Source: Natronosalvus halobius
GTDB taxonomy: Archaea; Halobacteriota; Halobacteria; Halobacteriales; Natrialbaceae
Direction: 5' to 3'
DNA length: 64,000 bases
Assembly: GCF_024138145.1 (NCBI RefSeq)
Contig: NZ_CP099998.1
Coordinates: 1-64,000 of the forward strand
In this document: in pieces, positions 25,924 to 35,410 of the stretch
How the letters are laid out: the number at the start of each line of letters is the position of its first letter
How positions within the stretch are numbered: the first letter of the stretch is position 1
Notes under the pieces: generated by a model
Database searches by the model: none
What the model was told of the DNA's origin: nothing
Seen by the model: only the letters and a program-made list of their open reading frames with translations
Made by a program: the position numbers and the translations under genes

Positions 25924-27156
25924 CTAATCATCGTCGTCCTCCGCGTCGACAGTTCGTTCGTCCGCTGCGCCGTCCGGTATTTCATCGTCTCCTGTGTCGT
26001 CGTCCGATTCGTCGTCTGCCGTCTTGTCTTCGATGTGTGGGTTGCGAATCGTGCCGTCATGGATGAGTAGCGTCGAGTCAATGATTTCGTCCTCCAGGTC
26101 GATGGCGAGCTCCCCGTCCTCAGTCAGGTTCTCGATGAAGTTCGCCAGGTTATTCGCGTACTGCTGGCTCGATGTATGGGTAATCTCCGCTGGAAGGTTC
26201 GTCGGACCGTGTACGGTCACGCCATCGACCTTTACCGTCTCGCCGGCGACCGTGGGCTCACAATTGCCGCCGGTCTCGGCAGCCAGGTCGACGACGACTG
26301 ACCCCGGATCCATCTCCTCGATCATCTCCGTCGTGACAATCTCCGGTGCCGGCCGACCGGGGATGGCCGCCGTCGTGATGAGGACATCGGATTCGGGGAC
26401 GACCCGTTGCATCTGCCGACGCTGTTCCTCGTAGAACGCTTCATCCATCTCCACGGCGTAGCCCTCCTCGTCGCCGGAGTCCTCGGTCGGCAAATTTAGT
26501 TCGACGAATTCGGCGCCGAGGCTCTCGACCTCCTGCTTGACCTCCAGGCGCACGTCGTGGCCCTTCGTGTTCGCGCCGAGGCGCTCGGCCGTGGCGATGG
26601 CCTTCAGCCCCGCGACGCCGGCCCCGATGACGAGTACCTCGGCCGGCTTGATCGTGCCTGCAGCGGTCATCTCCATCGGGAACATCTTCGGCAGTTCCTC
26701 GGCCGCCAGCAGACAGGCCTGATAGCCGCCCAGACTTGCCTGTGAGGACAGGACGTCCATGCTCTGGGCCCGACTGATCCGCGGCATGAGTTCGAGTGCG
26801 AACGCGCTCACGTCTCTGTCGGCCAGAGCCGCCAGGGTCGCGTCGTCACTTTCGTACGGGCCGAGCTGGCCGATGACAATCTGCCCGTCACTATAGGGGT
26901 CGGTTCTTGCATCCGGGTTGGCACCGAGCCCGCAAACCTGCAAGATTACGTCCGCGCGCTCGAAGATTGCATCGCGGTCGCCGAGAATTTCACACCCGAC
27001 GGCTTCGTACTCCTCGTCAGCCCAATCTGCGCCCGCGCCGGCACCAGCAGCCACGAATATCTCGTGGCCCGCCTCGAGTAACTCCTCGGCAACTGGTGGA
27101 ATCAGCGCCACGCGCGTCTCATCGGCTGCGGTTTCGGTGGGAACACCGATGATCAC
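25924..27156 (-). CDS. pntAA: NAD(P) transhydrogenase subunit alpha, NAD-binding part
   Basis: A roughly 410-residue NAD(H)-binding domain I related to alanine dehydrogenase: IIGVPTETAADETRVAL at the N-terminus, ISRAQSMDVLSSQA, the Rossmann loop VLVIGAGVAGLKAIATA, the segment DVLITTAAIPGRPAPEI and LAAETGGNCE. The GTG at 27156 is preferred over a GTG four codons upstream because a GAGGTGGTG SD-like stretch precedes it and the protein then starts as the family does. The last 45 residues are a very acidic tail (DDESDDDTGDD and similar) not found in bacterial PntA and probably a halophilic extension. Confidence 0.92.
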   Translation of the reverse strand: MIIGVPTETAADETRVALIPPVAEELLEAGHEIFVAAGAGAGADWADEEYEAVGCEILGDRDAIFERADVILQVCGLGANPDARTDPYSDGQIVIGQLGPYESDDATLAALADRDVSAFALELMPRISRAQSMDVLSSQASLGGYQACLLAAEELPKMFPMEMTAAGTIKPAEVLVIGAGVAGLKAIATAERLGANTKGHDVRLEVKQEVESLGAEFVELNLPTEDSGDEEGYAVEMDEAFYEEQRRQMQRVVPESDVLITTAAIPGRPAPEIVTTEMIEEMDPGSVVVDLAAETGGNCEPTVAGETVKVDGVTVHGPTNLPAEITHTSSQQYANNLANFIENLTEDGELAIDLEDEIIDSTLLIHDGTIRNPHIEDKTADDESDDDTGDDEIPDGAADERTVDAEDDDD

Positions 27157-27438
27157 GGTGAACACCACCTCGCGGACCGGGTTGTGGCTGGTCGGTCGAT
27201 GCTGTTGCTCGAGTCGTCGGTGTGCGTGTGTCGTTGCATTGTACGTTCCTCTTGCGTGCTAGTTACACAGATTAGTAGGATCGACAATAAAGGAACGGGA
27301 TGTGATAACAAATGCCAGAAAATTTCGGCGATGGACGGGTGGGAACTGCCGATGTGTCCACGCCCCCGTGATGGAAATCAGCCGCCCAGTGGTGATCGAG
27401 CCGACGATGAAGGATCAGGGAACGGTCGCTACGAATGC
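27157..27438. other. Upstream region of the pnt operon
   Basis: The stretch lies upstream of pntAA and downstream of the E1 beta gene. No gene is supported. I see no strong inverted repeat and did not identify a certain TATA box for pnt. Confidence 0.35.
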
Positions 27439-28428
27439 TTAGACGCCACCCTCGAGGTCGAGCGCGCGTTTAATTCCCTCTTCGATGCGCGGTGGGTTCG
27501 GAAGGTAGTAGTCCTCCATGCCAAGCATCGGGATGGGGACGTCGAAGCCCGTCACGCGGTGGACCGGAGCTTCCAGGTGCATGAGCGCGTCCTCGTTAAT
27601 GGTTGCGATGAGTTCAGCGGCGAACCCGCCGGATTTCGGTCCTTCGTGGACCACCACTGCTTTGCCTGTCTTCTTGACGGACTCAATGATCGTCTCCTTG
27701 TCGAGCGGTGAGATCGACCGCAGGTCGATAACTTCGGTAGAGACGCCGCGTTCTTCTTCGATGGTTTCAGCCGCCGCGAGCGTGTCGGGCATCGTCGATC
27801 CCCACGAGATGACGGTAATGTCCTCGCCTTCTTTTCGGACGGCCGCCTCTCCGAGCGGGACGGTGTACTCCTCGTCAGGAATCTCTTCACGGAACGATCG
27901 ATAGAGCCGCTTGGGCTCGAGGAACAGCACGGGATCAGGTTCCTCGATTGCTGACAGGAGCATTCCCTTCGTGTCGTGGGGGGTGCTTGGGATGACGACC
28001 TGGAGACCTGGGACGTGTGCATAGGCCGCTTCAAGGCTCTCGGAGTGGTGTTCTAGCGCACGGACGCCACCGCCATAGGGCGCACGGATGACCATTGGCG
28101 CAGTCATCTCGCCGCGGGTCCGCCAACGAATGCGGCTGGCCATCGACACGAGCTGGTTGAACGTCGGCGGGATGAACCCAGAGAACTGGATTTCCGCGAC
28201 CGGACGATAGCCGTACATAGCGAGCCCGACGGCAGACCCGGCGATGGCGATTTCAGTAATGGGCGTGTCAAGTACGCGGTCGTCCCCAAATTCGTCTTTA
28301 AGTCCCTGCGTAGCGCGGAAAACGCCACCGGTCTCGGCGACGTCCTCCCCGTAGACAACGACACGGTCGTTGCCGGCCATCGCAGTTTGTAGTGCATCGT
28401 TGACGGCTTCGACGAGTGTGGCATTCAT
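27439..28428 (-). CDS. 2-oxoacid dehydrogenase E1 component, beta subunit
   Basis: A 329-residue E1 beta chain (transketolase middle and C-terminal domains). Signatures are VVVYGEDVAETGGVFRAT, DTPITEIAIAGSAVGLA, the segment RAPYGGGVRALEHHSESLEA, LFLEPKRLYR and ISWGSTMPDTLAAAE. It follows the alpha subunit by six bases. With E1 alpha, E2 and E3 nearby it completes a thiamine-dependent 2-oxoacid dehydrogenase complex, which decarboxylates a 2-oxoacid to acyl-CoA. Pyruvate, branched-chain 2-oxoacids or 2-oxoadipate cannot be told apart here. Confidence 0.93.
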   Translation of the reverse strand: MNATLVEAVNDALQTAMAGNDRVVVYGEDVAETGGVFRATQGLKDEFGDDRVLDTPITEIAIAGSAVGLAMYGYRPVAEIQFSGFIPPTFNQLVSMASRIRWRTRGEMTAPMVIRAPYGGGVRALEHHSESLEAAYAHVPGLQVVIPSTPHDTKGMLLSAIEEPDPVLFLEPKRLYRSFREEIPDEEYTVPLGEAAVRKEGEDITVISWGSTMPDTLAAAETIEEERGVSTEVIDLRSISPLDKETIIESVKKTGKAVVVHEGPKSGGFAAELIATINEDALMHLEAPVHRVTGFDVPIPMLGMEDYYLPNPPRIEEGIKRALDLEGGV

Positions 28429-28434
28429 GGCTGG

Positions 28435-29610
28435 TCACCCCTTGGGTCGGTGTTCGATGTGGTCATAGGCGTCCGGCCGCTCCTCTAAGAATTGTTCGAA
28501 CGCCTCGAGTTGTCGTTCCAGCTCGGCGGGCATCTCGTCGTAGAGGTACTTGAACATCTCCTCGACGCCGCCCGAGTCGTACGCGTCGGCTGCTTCCTTC
28601 GCCTGGTCGAACTGCTCGTTGGCCTCTTCACGGACGGCTTCCTCGTCGATGTCGTCCCAGAGGCCGAACTCTTTGAGGAACGACTCGAATCGGCTGACGG
28701 GCTCTTTTTCTTCCCACTGGGCAACTTCTTCGTCGTCGCGATAGAGCGATGGATCGTCGTTCGTGGTGTGGGCATCAAGACGATAAGACACCGATTCAAC
28801 GATAGTCGGATTGCCCTTGCTGACGTGTTCACGGGCGGTCCGCACCGCATCGTAAACGGCCAGGATGTCGTTGCCGTCGACGCGGATCCCGTCGAGACCG
28901 TAGGCGATGCCCTTCTGGGCGACCGTCTTCGCCCCGGTCTGTTGCTCGAAGGAAGCCGAGATGGAGTAGCCGTTGTTCTGGCAGTAAAACAGGGCTGGCG
29001 CGTCGATGACGCTGGCGAAGTTCATACCTGCCTGATACTCGCCGGTACTTGGATGGCCGTCACCGTGGTAGAGTGTCGTAATCGCGTCGCTGTTGTCGAG
29101 CGACATGCCCCACGAGAAACCGACGCCGACGGGAATGTGGGTCCCGATGGCGATGGCCGGCGGGAATACCTTGTTCTTCCGCTGTTTGTTGGCGTCCTCT
29201 ACGCCACGCCAATACAACAACAAATCACGGAGCGGCATTCCCTGAATAAGCAGGGCCGTCGCTTCGCGTCCGTACGGGAACAACCAATCTTGATCCTCGA
29301 GCGCGTAGGCACAGCCAGCCATACTGGCTTCCTGGCCACGACCGGAGGCGTAGGTTCCCATCTCGCCACGGCGCTGGAGTTTCACCATCCGGACGTCAAT
29401 CACTTGCTGAAGGACCATCCAGCGGTACAGTTCTTTCAGTTCTTCGTTGGAGAGCGGTGGGAGTGCATCCGGATCGTAATTGCCTTCATCGTCGACGATC
29501 CGGTATCGCTGTGGCGTTTTTTCCGGTTCGCTCAGCGTGCATTCCGCGATGGAGCCGCTTGGTGCCCCGAGTTCCAGGGACTGATCATCTAATTGACTCA
29601 CATGTGTCAC
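28435..29610 (-). CDS. 2-oxoacid dehydrogenase E1 component, alpha subunit
   Basis: A 391-residue thiamine-diphosphate E1 alpha chain. The cofactor motif runs from GDG (LYHGDGHPSTGEYQAGMNF) to CQNNGYSIS, and RLDAHTTNDDPSLYR holds the conserved phosphorylation-loop region. An N-terminal extension of about 60 residues is normal for haloarchaeal and branched-chain-type enzymes. First gene of the E1 operon. E2 and E3 are encoded 2-4 kb away on the same strand, separated by a MaoC-type gene on the other strand. Confidence 0.93.
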   Translation of the reverse strand: MTHVSQLDDQSLELGAPSGSIAECTLSEPEKTPQRYRIVDDEGNYDPDALPPLSNEELKELYRWMVLQQVIDVRMVKLQRRGEMGTYASGRGQEASMAGCAYALEDQDWLFPYGREATALLIQGMPLRDLLLYWRGVEDANKQRKNKVFPPAIAIGTHIPVGVGFSWGMSLDNSDAITTLYHGDGHPSTGEYQAGMNFASVIDAPALFYCQNNGYSISASFEQQTGAKTVAQKGIAYGLDGIRVDGNDILAVYDAVRTAREHVSKGNPTIVESVSYRLDAHTTNDDPSLYRDDEEVAQWEEKEPVSRFESFLKEFGLWDDIDEEAVREEANEQFDQAKEAADAYDSGGVEEMFKYLYDEMPAELERQLEAFEQFLEERPDAYDHIEHRPKG

Positions 29611-29835
29611 CTAATGTCACCTATACCATCTCTAAGCGCCCTATTGAGAGTTGGGATTATCACCGCCCTCAAATCCGCATGGTTCACTCACTACTCGGTC
29701 GGATCGAGGGGAGGTCCACCACCCGAATGGAGAATAGTGACTCGTTCGGACACAGATTTATTGATGTCCGAGCAGTTGGGTCGTCTGTCACACTGAACAG
29801 AGTATTACATAATGGAGGAGCACAAGAACCCACAC

Positions 29836-30276
29836 ATGGCGAAGATGTACTTCGAGGACTTCGAGGTCGGCCAATCGTATTCGATCGGACCACGAACAGT
29901 AACGCAGACCGAAATCGTCGAATTCGCGTCGCAGTACGATCCACAGTCGTTTCACGTTGACGAGGATGCTGCCGAAGACAGTATCTTCGGCGACCTTATC
30001 GCAAGCGGATGGCACACCGCGTCCGTGACGATGCGACTCCTCGTCGACGGGTTGTTCAAGGACGTCGTCGTGGTCGGCGCTGTCGGCGTCGACGAACTGC
30101 GCTGGCGCAAGCCGGTGTACGGCGGTGACGAACTCAGCATCACGACAACCGTCACCGAGACCGACGACTGGGACGACGACAAGGGCCTCGTTACATTCGA
30201 CCTGAAAGCGACGAACCAAGACGACGAAACGGTGATGACGCGGACGGACCACGTCCTCATCGACCGCGCATCCTGA
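29836..30276 (+). CDS. MaoC-type (R)-enoyl-CoA hydratase family protein
   Basis: A 146-residue hot-dog-fold dehydratase. MYFEDFEVGQSYSIGPRTVT begins the family pattern, and QYDPQSFHVDEDAA carries the catalytic Asp and His. GDLIASGWHTASV is also typical. The start at 29836 matches family N-termini and has an AT-rich element about 30 bases upstream; an in-frame ATG at 29812 would add eight residues. It hydrates enoyl-CoA esters with (R) stereochemistry. It is encoded alone between the two halves of the 2-oxoacid dehydrogenase genes and converges on the E3 gene. Confidence 0.88.
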   Translation: MAKMYFEDFEVGQSYSIGPRTVTQTEIVEFASQYDPQSFHVDEDAAEDSIFGDLIASGWHTASVTMRLLVDGLFKDVVVVGAVGVDELRWRKPVYGGDELSITTTVTETDDWDDDKGLVTFDLKATNQDDETVMTRTDHVLIDRAS

Positions 30277-30321
30277 TCGTCGACATCGAAAAACAACGCT
30301 CTTCTTCGTTCTGTGCGTGTC

Positions 30322-31743
30322 TCAATTCGTCGTGTGGATCGCGCACCCAAGCGCGTTCTCGACGGCTTCCTGGACTGCTTCCGAGAGCGTGGGGTGAGCA
30401 TGGATCGTCCCGGCCACGTCAGTGAGCGTCGCTCCGAGTTCGACAGCGAGTCCGAGTTCGGCCACGAGTTCCGACGCCTCTGGTGCGACGAGTTGCGCAC
30501 CCAGGATAGTTTCGTGATCGGCGTCGGCAACGATCCGGACGAACCCATCCGTGTCGTCTAGCGTGAGTGCGCGCCCGCTCGAACGCAGGGGCATTCGGCC
30601 GGTGACCGTCTCGAAGCCAGCGTTGGTGGCTTCCTCCTCGGTCATCCCTACAGTCGCGATTTCTGGGTCCGTAAACACGACTGCCGGGATCGCTCGAGCG
30701 TCACAGCCCGCGGGTTCGCCGGCGACCACCTCTGCGGCGACGCGGCCCTCGTACATCGCCTGGTGAGCTAGCATGGGTTCGCCCGCAACGTCGCCGATGG
30801 CGAAGATGTTGTCGACCGACGTTCGGCACTGCTCGTCAGTCACGATGAAACCGTCTACGTCAGTTTCGACGCCGGCGGCCTCGAGTTCGACGGTGTCGGT
30901 CACCGGCTCACGCCCGACTGCTACGAGTACCTCGGTAGCCGGGAGCTCAGCAGCACCCTCAGAATCGGTTTCGGTCTGAACGACAACACCATCCTCGTCG
31001 GGTTCGTAGCCCTGGGCGGTACAGTCAAAGTGGAACTCGATGCCCAGACTCTCGGCGCGCTGCTGAACGATACGGCTGACGTCCTGTCCGTATCCTGGAA
31101 GCACGTGATCTAGCATCTCGACGACTGTTACGTCGGCGCCCAGTTTCGCGAACGCCGTCGACAACTCCATTCCAATGTAGCCGGCTCCGATGACGACGAG
31201 TTCGTCGGGGACGGAGTCCAGTGCCAGCATCTGTTTTGAATCACGAACGTGCGTGTCGCCGAAGGAGAAACCTGGGATCTCGATAGGTCGGCTTCCAGTC
31301 GCGACTATAGCGTGGTCGAAGTCGATTGACTCTGAACCCTCGCCTTCGCCCTCGTGAATGAGCCTGGCCGTGGTCTCATCAGCGAAGATGGCTAGTCCCT
31401 CCATGAGATGGATGCCGTTCTGTTCACAGAGGGTTTCGACGCCGCCGGTCAGTTGGTCGACGATTCCGTCTTTCCAGTCGACCATCGTGTCAAGGTCAAC
31501 GTCGATGTCCGCCGAAACGCCGATGTTCTTGGCGGTTCGGGCGTCCTCCGCCACGTTAGCACCTGTGATAAGCGCCTTTGAGGGAATGCAGCCGTGATTC
31601 AAACAGGTGCCCCCGACGGCGGTTCGCTCGACGAGCGTCACGTCGAGCCCCTTTTGTGCGGCGCGAATGGCGGCAACGTAGCCGCCAGGACCGGCACCGA
31701 TGACCAGTACGTCCGTCTTCGTTGAGACGTCTCCCATTACCAT
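30322..31743 (-). CDS. lpdA: Dihydrolipoyl dehydrogenase (E3)
   Basis: A 473-residue flavoprotein disulfide reductase. The FAD loop VIGAGPGGYVAA, redox disulfide GGTCLNHGCIPSK, NAD loop VIGAGYIGMELS, and C-terminal IHAHPTLSEAVQEA with the catalytic His-Glu pair are all intact. It regenerates lipoyl groups of the adjacent E2. The start overlaps the end of the E2 gene (ATGGTAATG against the E2 stop), so the two are translationally coupled. The ATG at 31743 rather than 31737 fits haloarchaeal LpdA N-termini. Confidence 0.95.
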   Translation of the reverse strand: MVMGDVSTKTDVLVIGAGPGGYVAAIRAAQKGLDVTLVERTAVGGTCLNHGCIPSKALITGANVAEDARTAKNIGVSADIDVDLDTMVDWKDGIVDQLTGGVETLCEQNGIHLMEGLAIFADETTARLIHEGEGEGSESIDFDHAIVATGSRPIEIPGFSFGDTHVRDSKQMLALDSVPDELVVIGAGYIGMELSTAFAKLGADVTVVEMLDHVLPGYGQDVSRIVQQRAESLGIEFHFDCTAQGYEPDEDGVVVQTETDSEGAAELPATEVLVAVGREPVTDTVELEAAGVETDVDGFIVTDEQCRTSVDNIFAIGDVAGEPMLAHQAMYEGRVAAEVVAGEPAGCDARAIPAVVFTDPEIATVGMTEEEATNAGFETVTGRMPLRSSGRALTLDDTDGFVRIVADADHETILGAQLVAPEASELVAELGLAVELGATLTDVAGTIHAHPTLSEAVQEAVENALGCAIHTTN

Positions 31744-33341
31744 AGTAACATCCTCTCTGGATTGCTCAGCGAGCGTTTTACGTCGTTCGTGAACGATGCG
31801 GCGATAGCTCCGTCGATAAGTCGGTGATCCACCGACAGAGAAAGAGGGAGCGTCGCCCGGGGCAAGACCTCGTCGTCGACCACGACTGGTCGGTCCTTGA
31901 TTGTCCCTAACCCGAGGATAGCCGCCTCGGGGTAGTTGATAATCGGTGTCGCGTAATCGCCGCCGATGGCCCCAAAGTTCGTGATAGTGAAAGTCCCGCC
32001 TTGCAACTCTTTGGGGCTGATCTCACGGCTCCGTGCACGATGGACGACGTCGTCGATTTCACGAGCAAGTTGGGCCACGCCCTTCTGGTCGACGTCGCGA
32101 ATAACCGGCACCATCAGTCCGGCCTCGGTCGCAGTCGCCACGCCGATGTTGTAGTAGTGTTTCTGGACGATTTCCTCGTTGTCTTCGTCCAACACAGCGT
32201 TCATTTCGGGATGATTCTGCAGCGCCGAAACCACTGACTTCATGACGAACGGGAGGTAAGTGAGCGAAACGTCGTCGTCAACCTCGTCGGCGAGGTCCCG
32301 CCGAATCGACGCCAGATTGGACACGTCCACTGAATCGTGATGAGCGACGTGCGGTGCGGTGTACTTCGCTTGCTCCATCCGGTTGCCGATAGTTCGACGA
32401 ATGCCGCGATATGGGATACGTTCCTCACGCGCTGCGTCGGTGCCTGTATGGGTGGCGCTGGTGCCAGCTGGTGACGAGGGTTGTGACGTTCCGTCGCCGT
32501 CGTTGAACGTTTCGACGTCCGCCGGCGTGACGAACGCCTGGCCCTTCCGCTTTTCCGATGCCGGAACCGCATGGATGTCGACGCCGAGTTCCCGAGCCAA
32601 TTGTCGCGTCGCCGGCGCCGCAAGGGTCTTCTCGCGATTAGCTGTCTCAGTCGGTGTCGTGACGCTTTCGGCCGTGGTGGCTTTTTCACCTGCGCCAGCA
32701 CCGGCTGTGGACGGTTGTTGCGGTGCCGGTGATCGACTGTCCAATTGAGGAGTCGGGGCCAGTTCGGTCGCTGGGTCCCGTGCAGATACCGCCATCGACT
32801 GGGATTCCTGCCCGCCAGCTGCCCGAACATCAGCCTCCGCAACAGGTTTCCCGTCGGCTGCTCCTGGGAGCGCACCGATGGAAACGCCCAGCTCTCTGGC
32901 CAGGCGCTTGACCCGTGGTGGTGCAACGACCTGACTCGCCGGGGCAGCTGCTTCTTGATTGTCGATTGTCTGGTCGGCCGCTGTCGACGCATTATCGCTG
33001 TCGGTCTCAGCGGACGATGAGTCAGCTTCTGTGTTTGGCTGATCGCTACGTATCGTCTCGTCGGTGCTTGTCAACTTATCGTCCTCTGTGCTGGCATCAG
33101 CCTCGTCGACTGCGAAAGTGACGATAGCGCTCCCGACTTCGACGACTTCGCCTTCCTCGGCGTGGAGTGCTTCCACTGTCCCGTCAATGGGTGACGGTAC
33201 CTCGACGATTGCTTTGTCGGTCTCTACCTCTGCTAGTGGCTGATCTTCGGTAACTTGGTCACCTGGGCCGACCAGCCACCTGACGATTTCACCTTCCGCG
33301 ATCCCTTCTCCGACGTCAGGGAGTTCGAGTTGTCGTTGCAT
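31737..33341 (-). CDS. Dihydrolipoamide acyltransferase (E2)
   Basis: A 534-residue E2. The lipoyl domain comes first, with the modified Lys43 in VETDKAIVEV. An acidic linker follows, then two peripheral-subunit-binding domains (PRVKRLARELGVSIGALPG near 137, and TRQLARELGVDIHAVP near 250). The catalytic domain is last, with VDHRLIDGA. Most bacterial E2 proteins carry one such binding domain. The ATG at 33341 is chosen because it starts directly at the lipoyl domain; the longer frame to 33494 has an unsupported N-terminus. It is the first gene of the E2-E3 operon and is divergent from the ABC importer genes. Confidence 0.93.
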   Translation of the reverse strand: MQRQLELPDVGEGIAEGEIVRWLVGPGDQVTEDQPLAEVETDKAIVEVPSPIDGTVEALHAEEGEVVEVGSAIVTFAVDEADASTEDDKLTSTDETIRSDQPNTEADSSSAETDSDNASTAADQTIDNQEAAAPASQVVAPPRVKRLARELGVSIGALPGAADGKPVAEADVRAAGGQESQSMAVSARDPATELAPTPQLDSRSPAPQQPSTAGAGAGEKATTAESVTTPTETANREKTLAAPATRQLARELGVDIHAVPASEKRKGQAFVTPADVETFNDGDGTSQPSSPAGTSATHTGTDAAREERIPYRGIRRTIGNRMEQAKYTAPHVAHHDSVDVSNLASIRRDLADEVDDDVSLTYLPFVMKSVVSALQNHPEMNAVLDEDNEEIVQKHYYNIGVATATEAGLMVPVIRDVDQKGVAQLAREIDDVVHRARSREISPKELQGGTFTITNFGAIGGDYATPIINYPEAAILGLGTIKDRPVVVDDEVLPRATLPLSLSVDHRLIDGAIAASFTNDVKRSLSNPERMLLW

Positions 33342-33717
33342 ATCTCTGTATTCGTGTGTTTGGGCTGTCGCTCGATGGACCGCAGTGCTATCTGTCGGCG
33401 GACAGTTATTGCTCGCACCTTGTAGCGAGCCCTCGCTTTTACTCCTCAAAGCCCACGAATAAAGCACTTTCGTACCCTTGACATCCGCCGCCACGAACTA
33501 ATTCAGGGGAATTGAATCCAACCTGGCAAATGCTTTCAGAAAATTTTTATACGCCAGATAGACCATGATTTCCTGTACCATGATATTGGCCGGCCATTCG
33601 AACGAGCTCCAATACGTTGCCATGTCGACGTTCTGGTTCATAGTGTTCGGCACGAGCCAGGACGGGAGTGTGGCCTCCAGCGGTTCATCGATCCTCAATG
33701 GAGGGGATCGATAAGCC

Positions 33718-34554
33718 ATGCACTCAGCACGAGACCAGGCAACGAGCCCGCAGAACCTGCGGGCCAAACTCCGACGGTTCTACTACCACCACAGGGTTAT
33801 TCGCTCGTTCACGAAGTTCGTCCCGATCCTCGTCCTCCTCGGGCTCTGGGAAGTCGGGTCCGGTACAGTCGTTACCTCGGACGTGCTTCCCCCGTTCTCT
33901 GCGACCGTTCCCGAAATCATCGCACTTACCCAATCACCGGAGTTTTTCACCCATCTGCTGGATACAATATTCCGAGGGCTCGCCGGGCTCTTTATTGCCA
34001 TCGCCATTGCTGTTCCGACCGGGATGGCGATGGGACGTAGCGAACGCGTTTCCCGAACGCTAAACCCAGTGGTGAGTCTGACTTATCCCCTCCCAAAATC
34101 ACCGTTGATTCCGCTACTGGTGTTCTGGCTAGGTATGGGGCATCTCTCCCGGATTATGCTTGCAGTTGTGGGCTCACTGTTGCCAATCCTCATCAGCGCG
34201 TACAATGGCGCCGAGAACATCCAAAAGGAATTGCTCTGGGTCTCGAAGTCGCTCGGCTTGTCGCCACTCGAGGAGACCTACAAGGTAATGATTCCAGCGG
34301 CGTTGCCGACCATTCTCACCGGGGTACGCATTGGGATGATCTTCTCATTCATCATCGTCATCTCTTCTGAGATGATCATGTCGAATACCGGTCTGGGCGT
34401 GTTGGTCGTCCAATTCGGACAGTACGGTCAATACGCGAGCGTGTTCGCGACCGTCTTCTGGATTACGGTCCTCGTAGCCGGTCTCGACCGTGTATATCTA
34501 GCCGTATCTAACTACCTGCTCCGCTGGAGTGACCAGGAGGTAGGCGGCATATGA
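33718..34554 (+). CDS. ABC transporter permease, SsuC/TauC type
   Basis: A 278-residue inner-membrane permease of the nitrate/sulfonate/taurine family, with about six membrane helices and the EAA loop in SKSLGLSPLEETYKVMIPAALPTILTGV. It works with a second permease, an ATPase and a lipoprotein encoded downstream. The frame begins 377 bases from the divergent E2 start. Substrate unknown: members move sulfonates, nitrate, thiamine precursors or aromatic carboxylates. Confidence 0.9.
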   Translation: MHSARDQATSPQNLRAKLRRFYYHHRVIRSFTKFVPILVLLGLWEVGSGTVVTSDVLPPFSATVPEIIALTQSPEFFTHLLDTIFRGLAGLFIAIAIAVPTGMAMGRSERVSRTLNPVVSLTYPLPKSPLIPLLVFWLGMGHLSRIMLAVVGSLLPILISAYNGAENIQKELLWVSKSLGLSPLEETYKVMIPAALPTILTGVRIGMIFSFIIVISSEMIMSNTGLGVLVVQFGQYGQYASVFATVFWITVLVAGLDRVYLAVSNYLLRWSDQEVGGI

Positions 34555-35351
34555 GCGGCGGATTGCTGACCAGAAATGCGCCCCACGACGGCTGGCTCCG
34601 GGAACGACTCACGGAGTTCCGGCTATACGTGCAACCATTGGTGTTCTTGCTCGTCGTCTGGTGGGCCGTCTCCGGACTGGAACTGGTTCCACGACAGGCA
34701 CTTCCCACACCGGTCAACGTCGGCGAGGCACTCGTAACGCTCATCACCGAACAGGAACTGCTTGGCGCGATTGGTACGACTATCACCCGGGTCGGCATGG
34801 CGTTCTCTATCGCCGTCGTCGTCGGTTTCTGCATCGGGATGGCGATGTCGCAGTTCCGGGTTGTCGAGTGGTTCTTCGACCCGATTATCTCGATTAGCTT
34901 TCCAATCCCGAAGGTAACGCTGGTGCCGATCTACGTCCTCTGGTTCGATTTCGGCACGGTATCGACAGTCGCGCTAGCCGCCACGTCCGCGCTGTTCCCC
35001 GTCGCCATCGCCACATACAACGGAACGAAGGCGGTCAACCGGGAACTCATCTGGTCCGCTCAGTCGATGGGATTGTCGCGCGTGAAAACGGCCATGAAGG
35101 TCGTGCTACCCGCTGCGCTGCCGGACATCCTCAACGGGGTGCAGATCTCCCTGTTCCTCTCGTTCGTAGTCGTGATCGTTGCGGAAATGGTGATGGCCGG
35201 CAGCGGTCTCGGCCGTGTCCTGATCGAATCAGTCCGGTTCTTCCAGACGCCGAACGCCATCGCGGTTGTCGTCGCTATCGCGGTATTCGGCCTCCTATTC
35301 GACAAGCTTCTCCGGATGGTACGGGCAAGGCTTCTCTGGTGGACAGAGTAA
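34551..35351 (+). CDS. ABC transporter permease, SsuC/TauC type (second)
   Basis: A 266-residue paralogue of the preceding permease, overlapping it by four bases (ATGA). The EAA loop reads AQSMGLSRVKTAMKVVLPAALPDIL. Two unlike permeases suggest a heterodimeric channel, where most SsuC systems use one permease as a homodimer. Confidence 0.9.
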   Translation: MSGGLLTRNAPHDGWLRERLTEFRLYVQPLVFLLVVWWAVSGLELVPRQALPTPVNVGEALVTLITEQELLGAIGTTITRVGMAFSIAVVVGFCIGMAMSQFRVVEWFFDPIISISFPIPKVTLVPIYVLWFDFGTVSTVALAATSALFPVAIATYNGTKAVNRELIWSAQSMGLSRVKTAMKVVLPAALPDILNGVQISLFLSFVVVIVAEMVMAGSGLGRVLIESVRFFQTPNAIAVVVAIAVFGLLFDKLLRMVRARLLWWTE

Positions 35352-35410
35352 CTTAGTCGAACGAAAATTTATTACCGTACGGTTTGCTATCGGGTAACAG
35401 AACACACCAC

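Noticed and set aside
33498-33767. 89-codon minus-strand frame between the E2 and ABC permease genes
   Set aside because: It overlaps the permease start, has non-halophilic composition and no family resemblance; probably a chance frame over a divergent promoter region.
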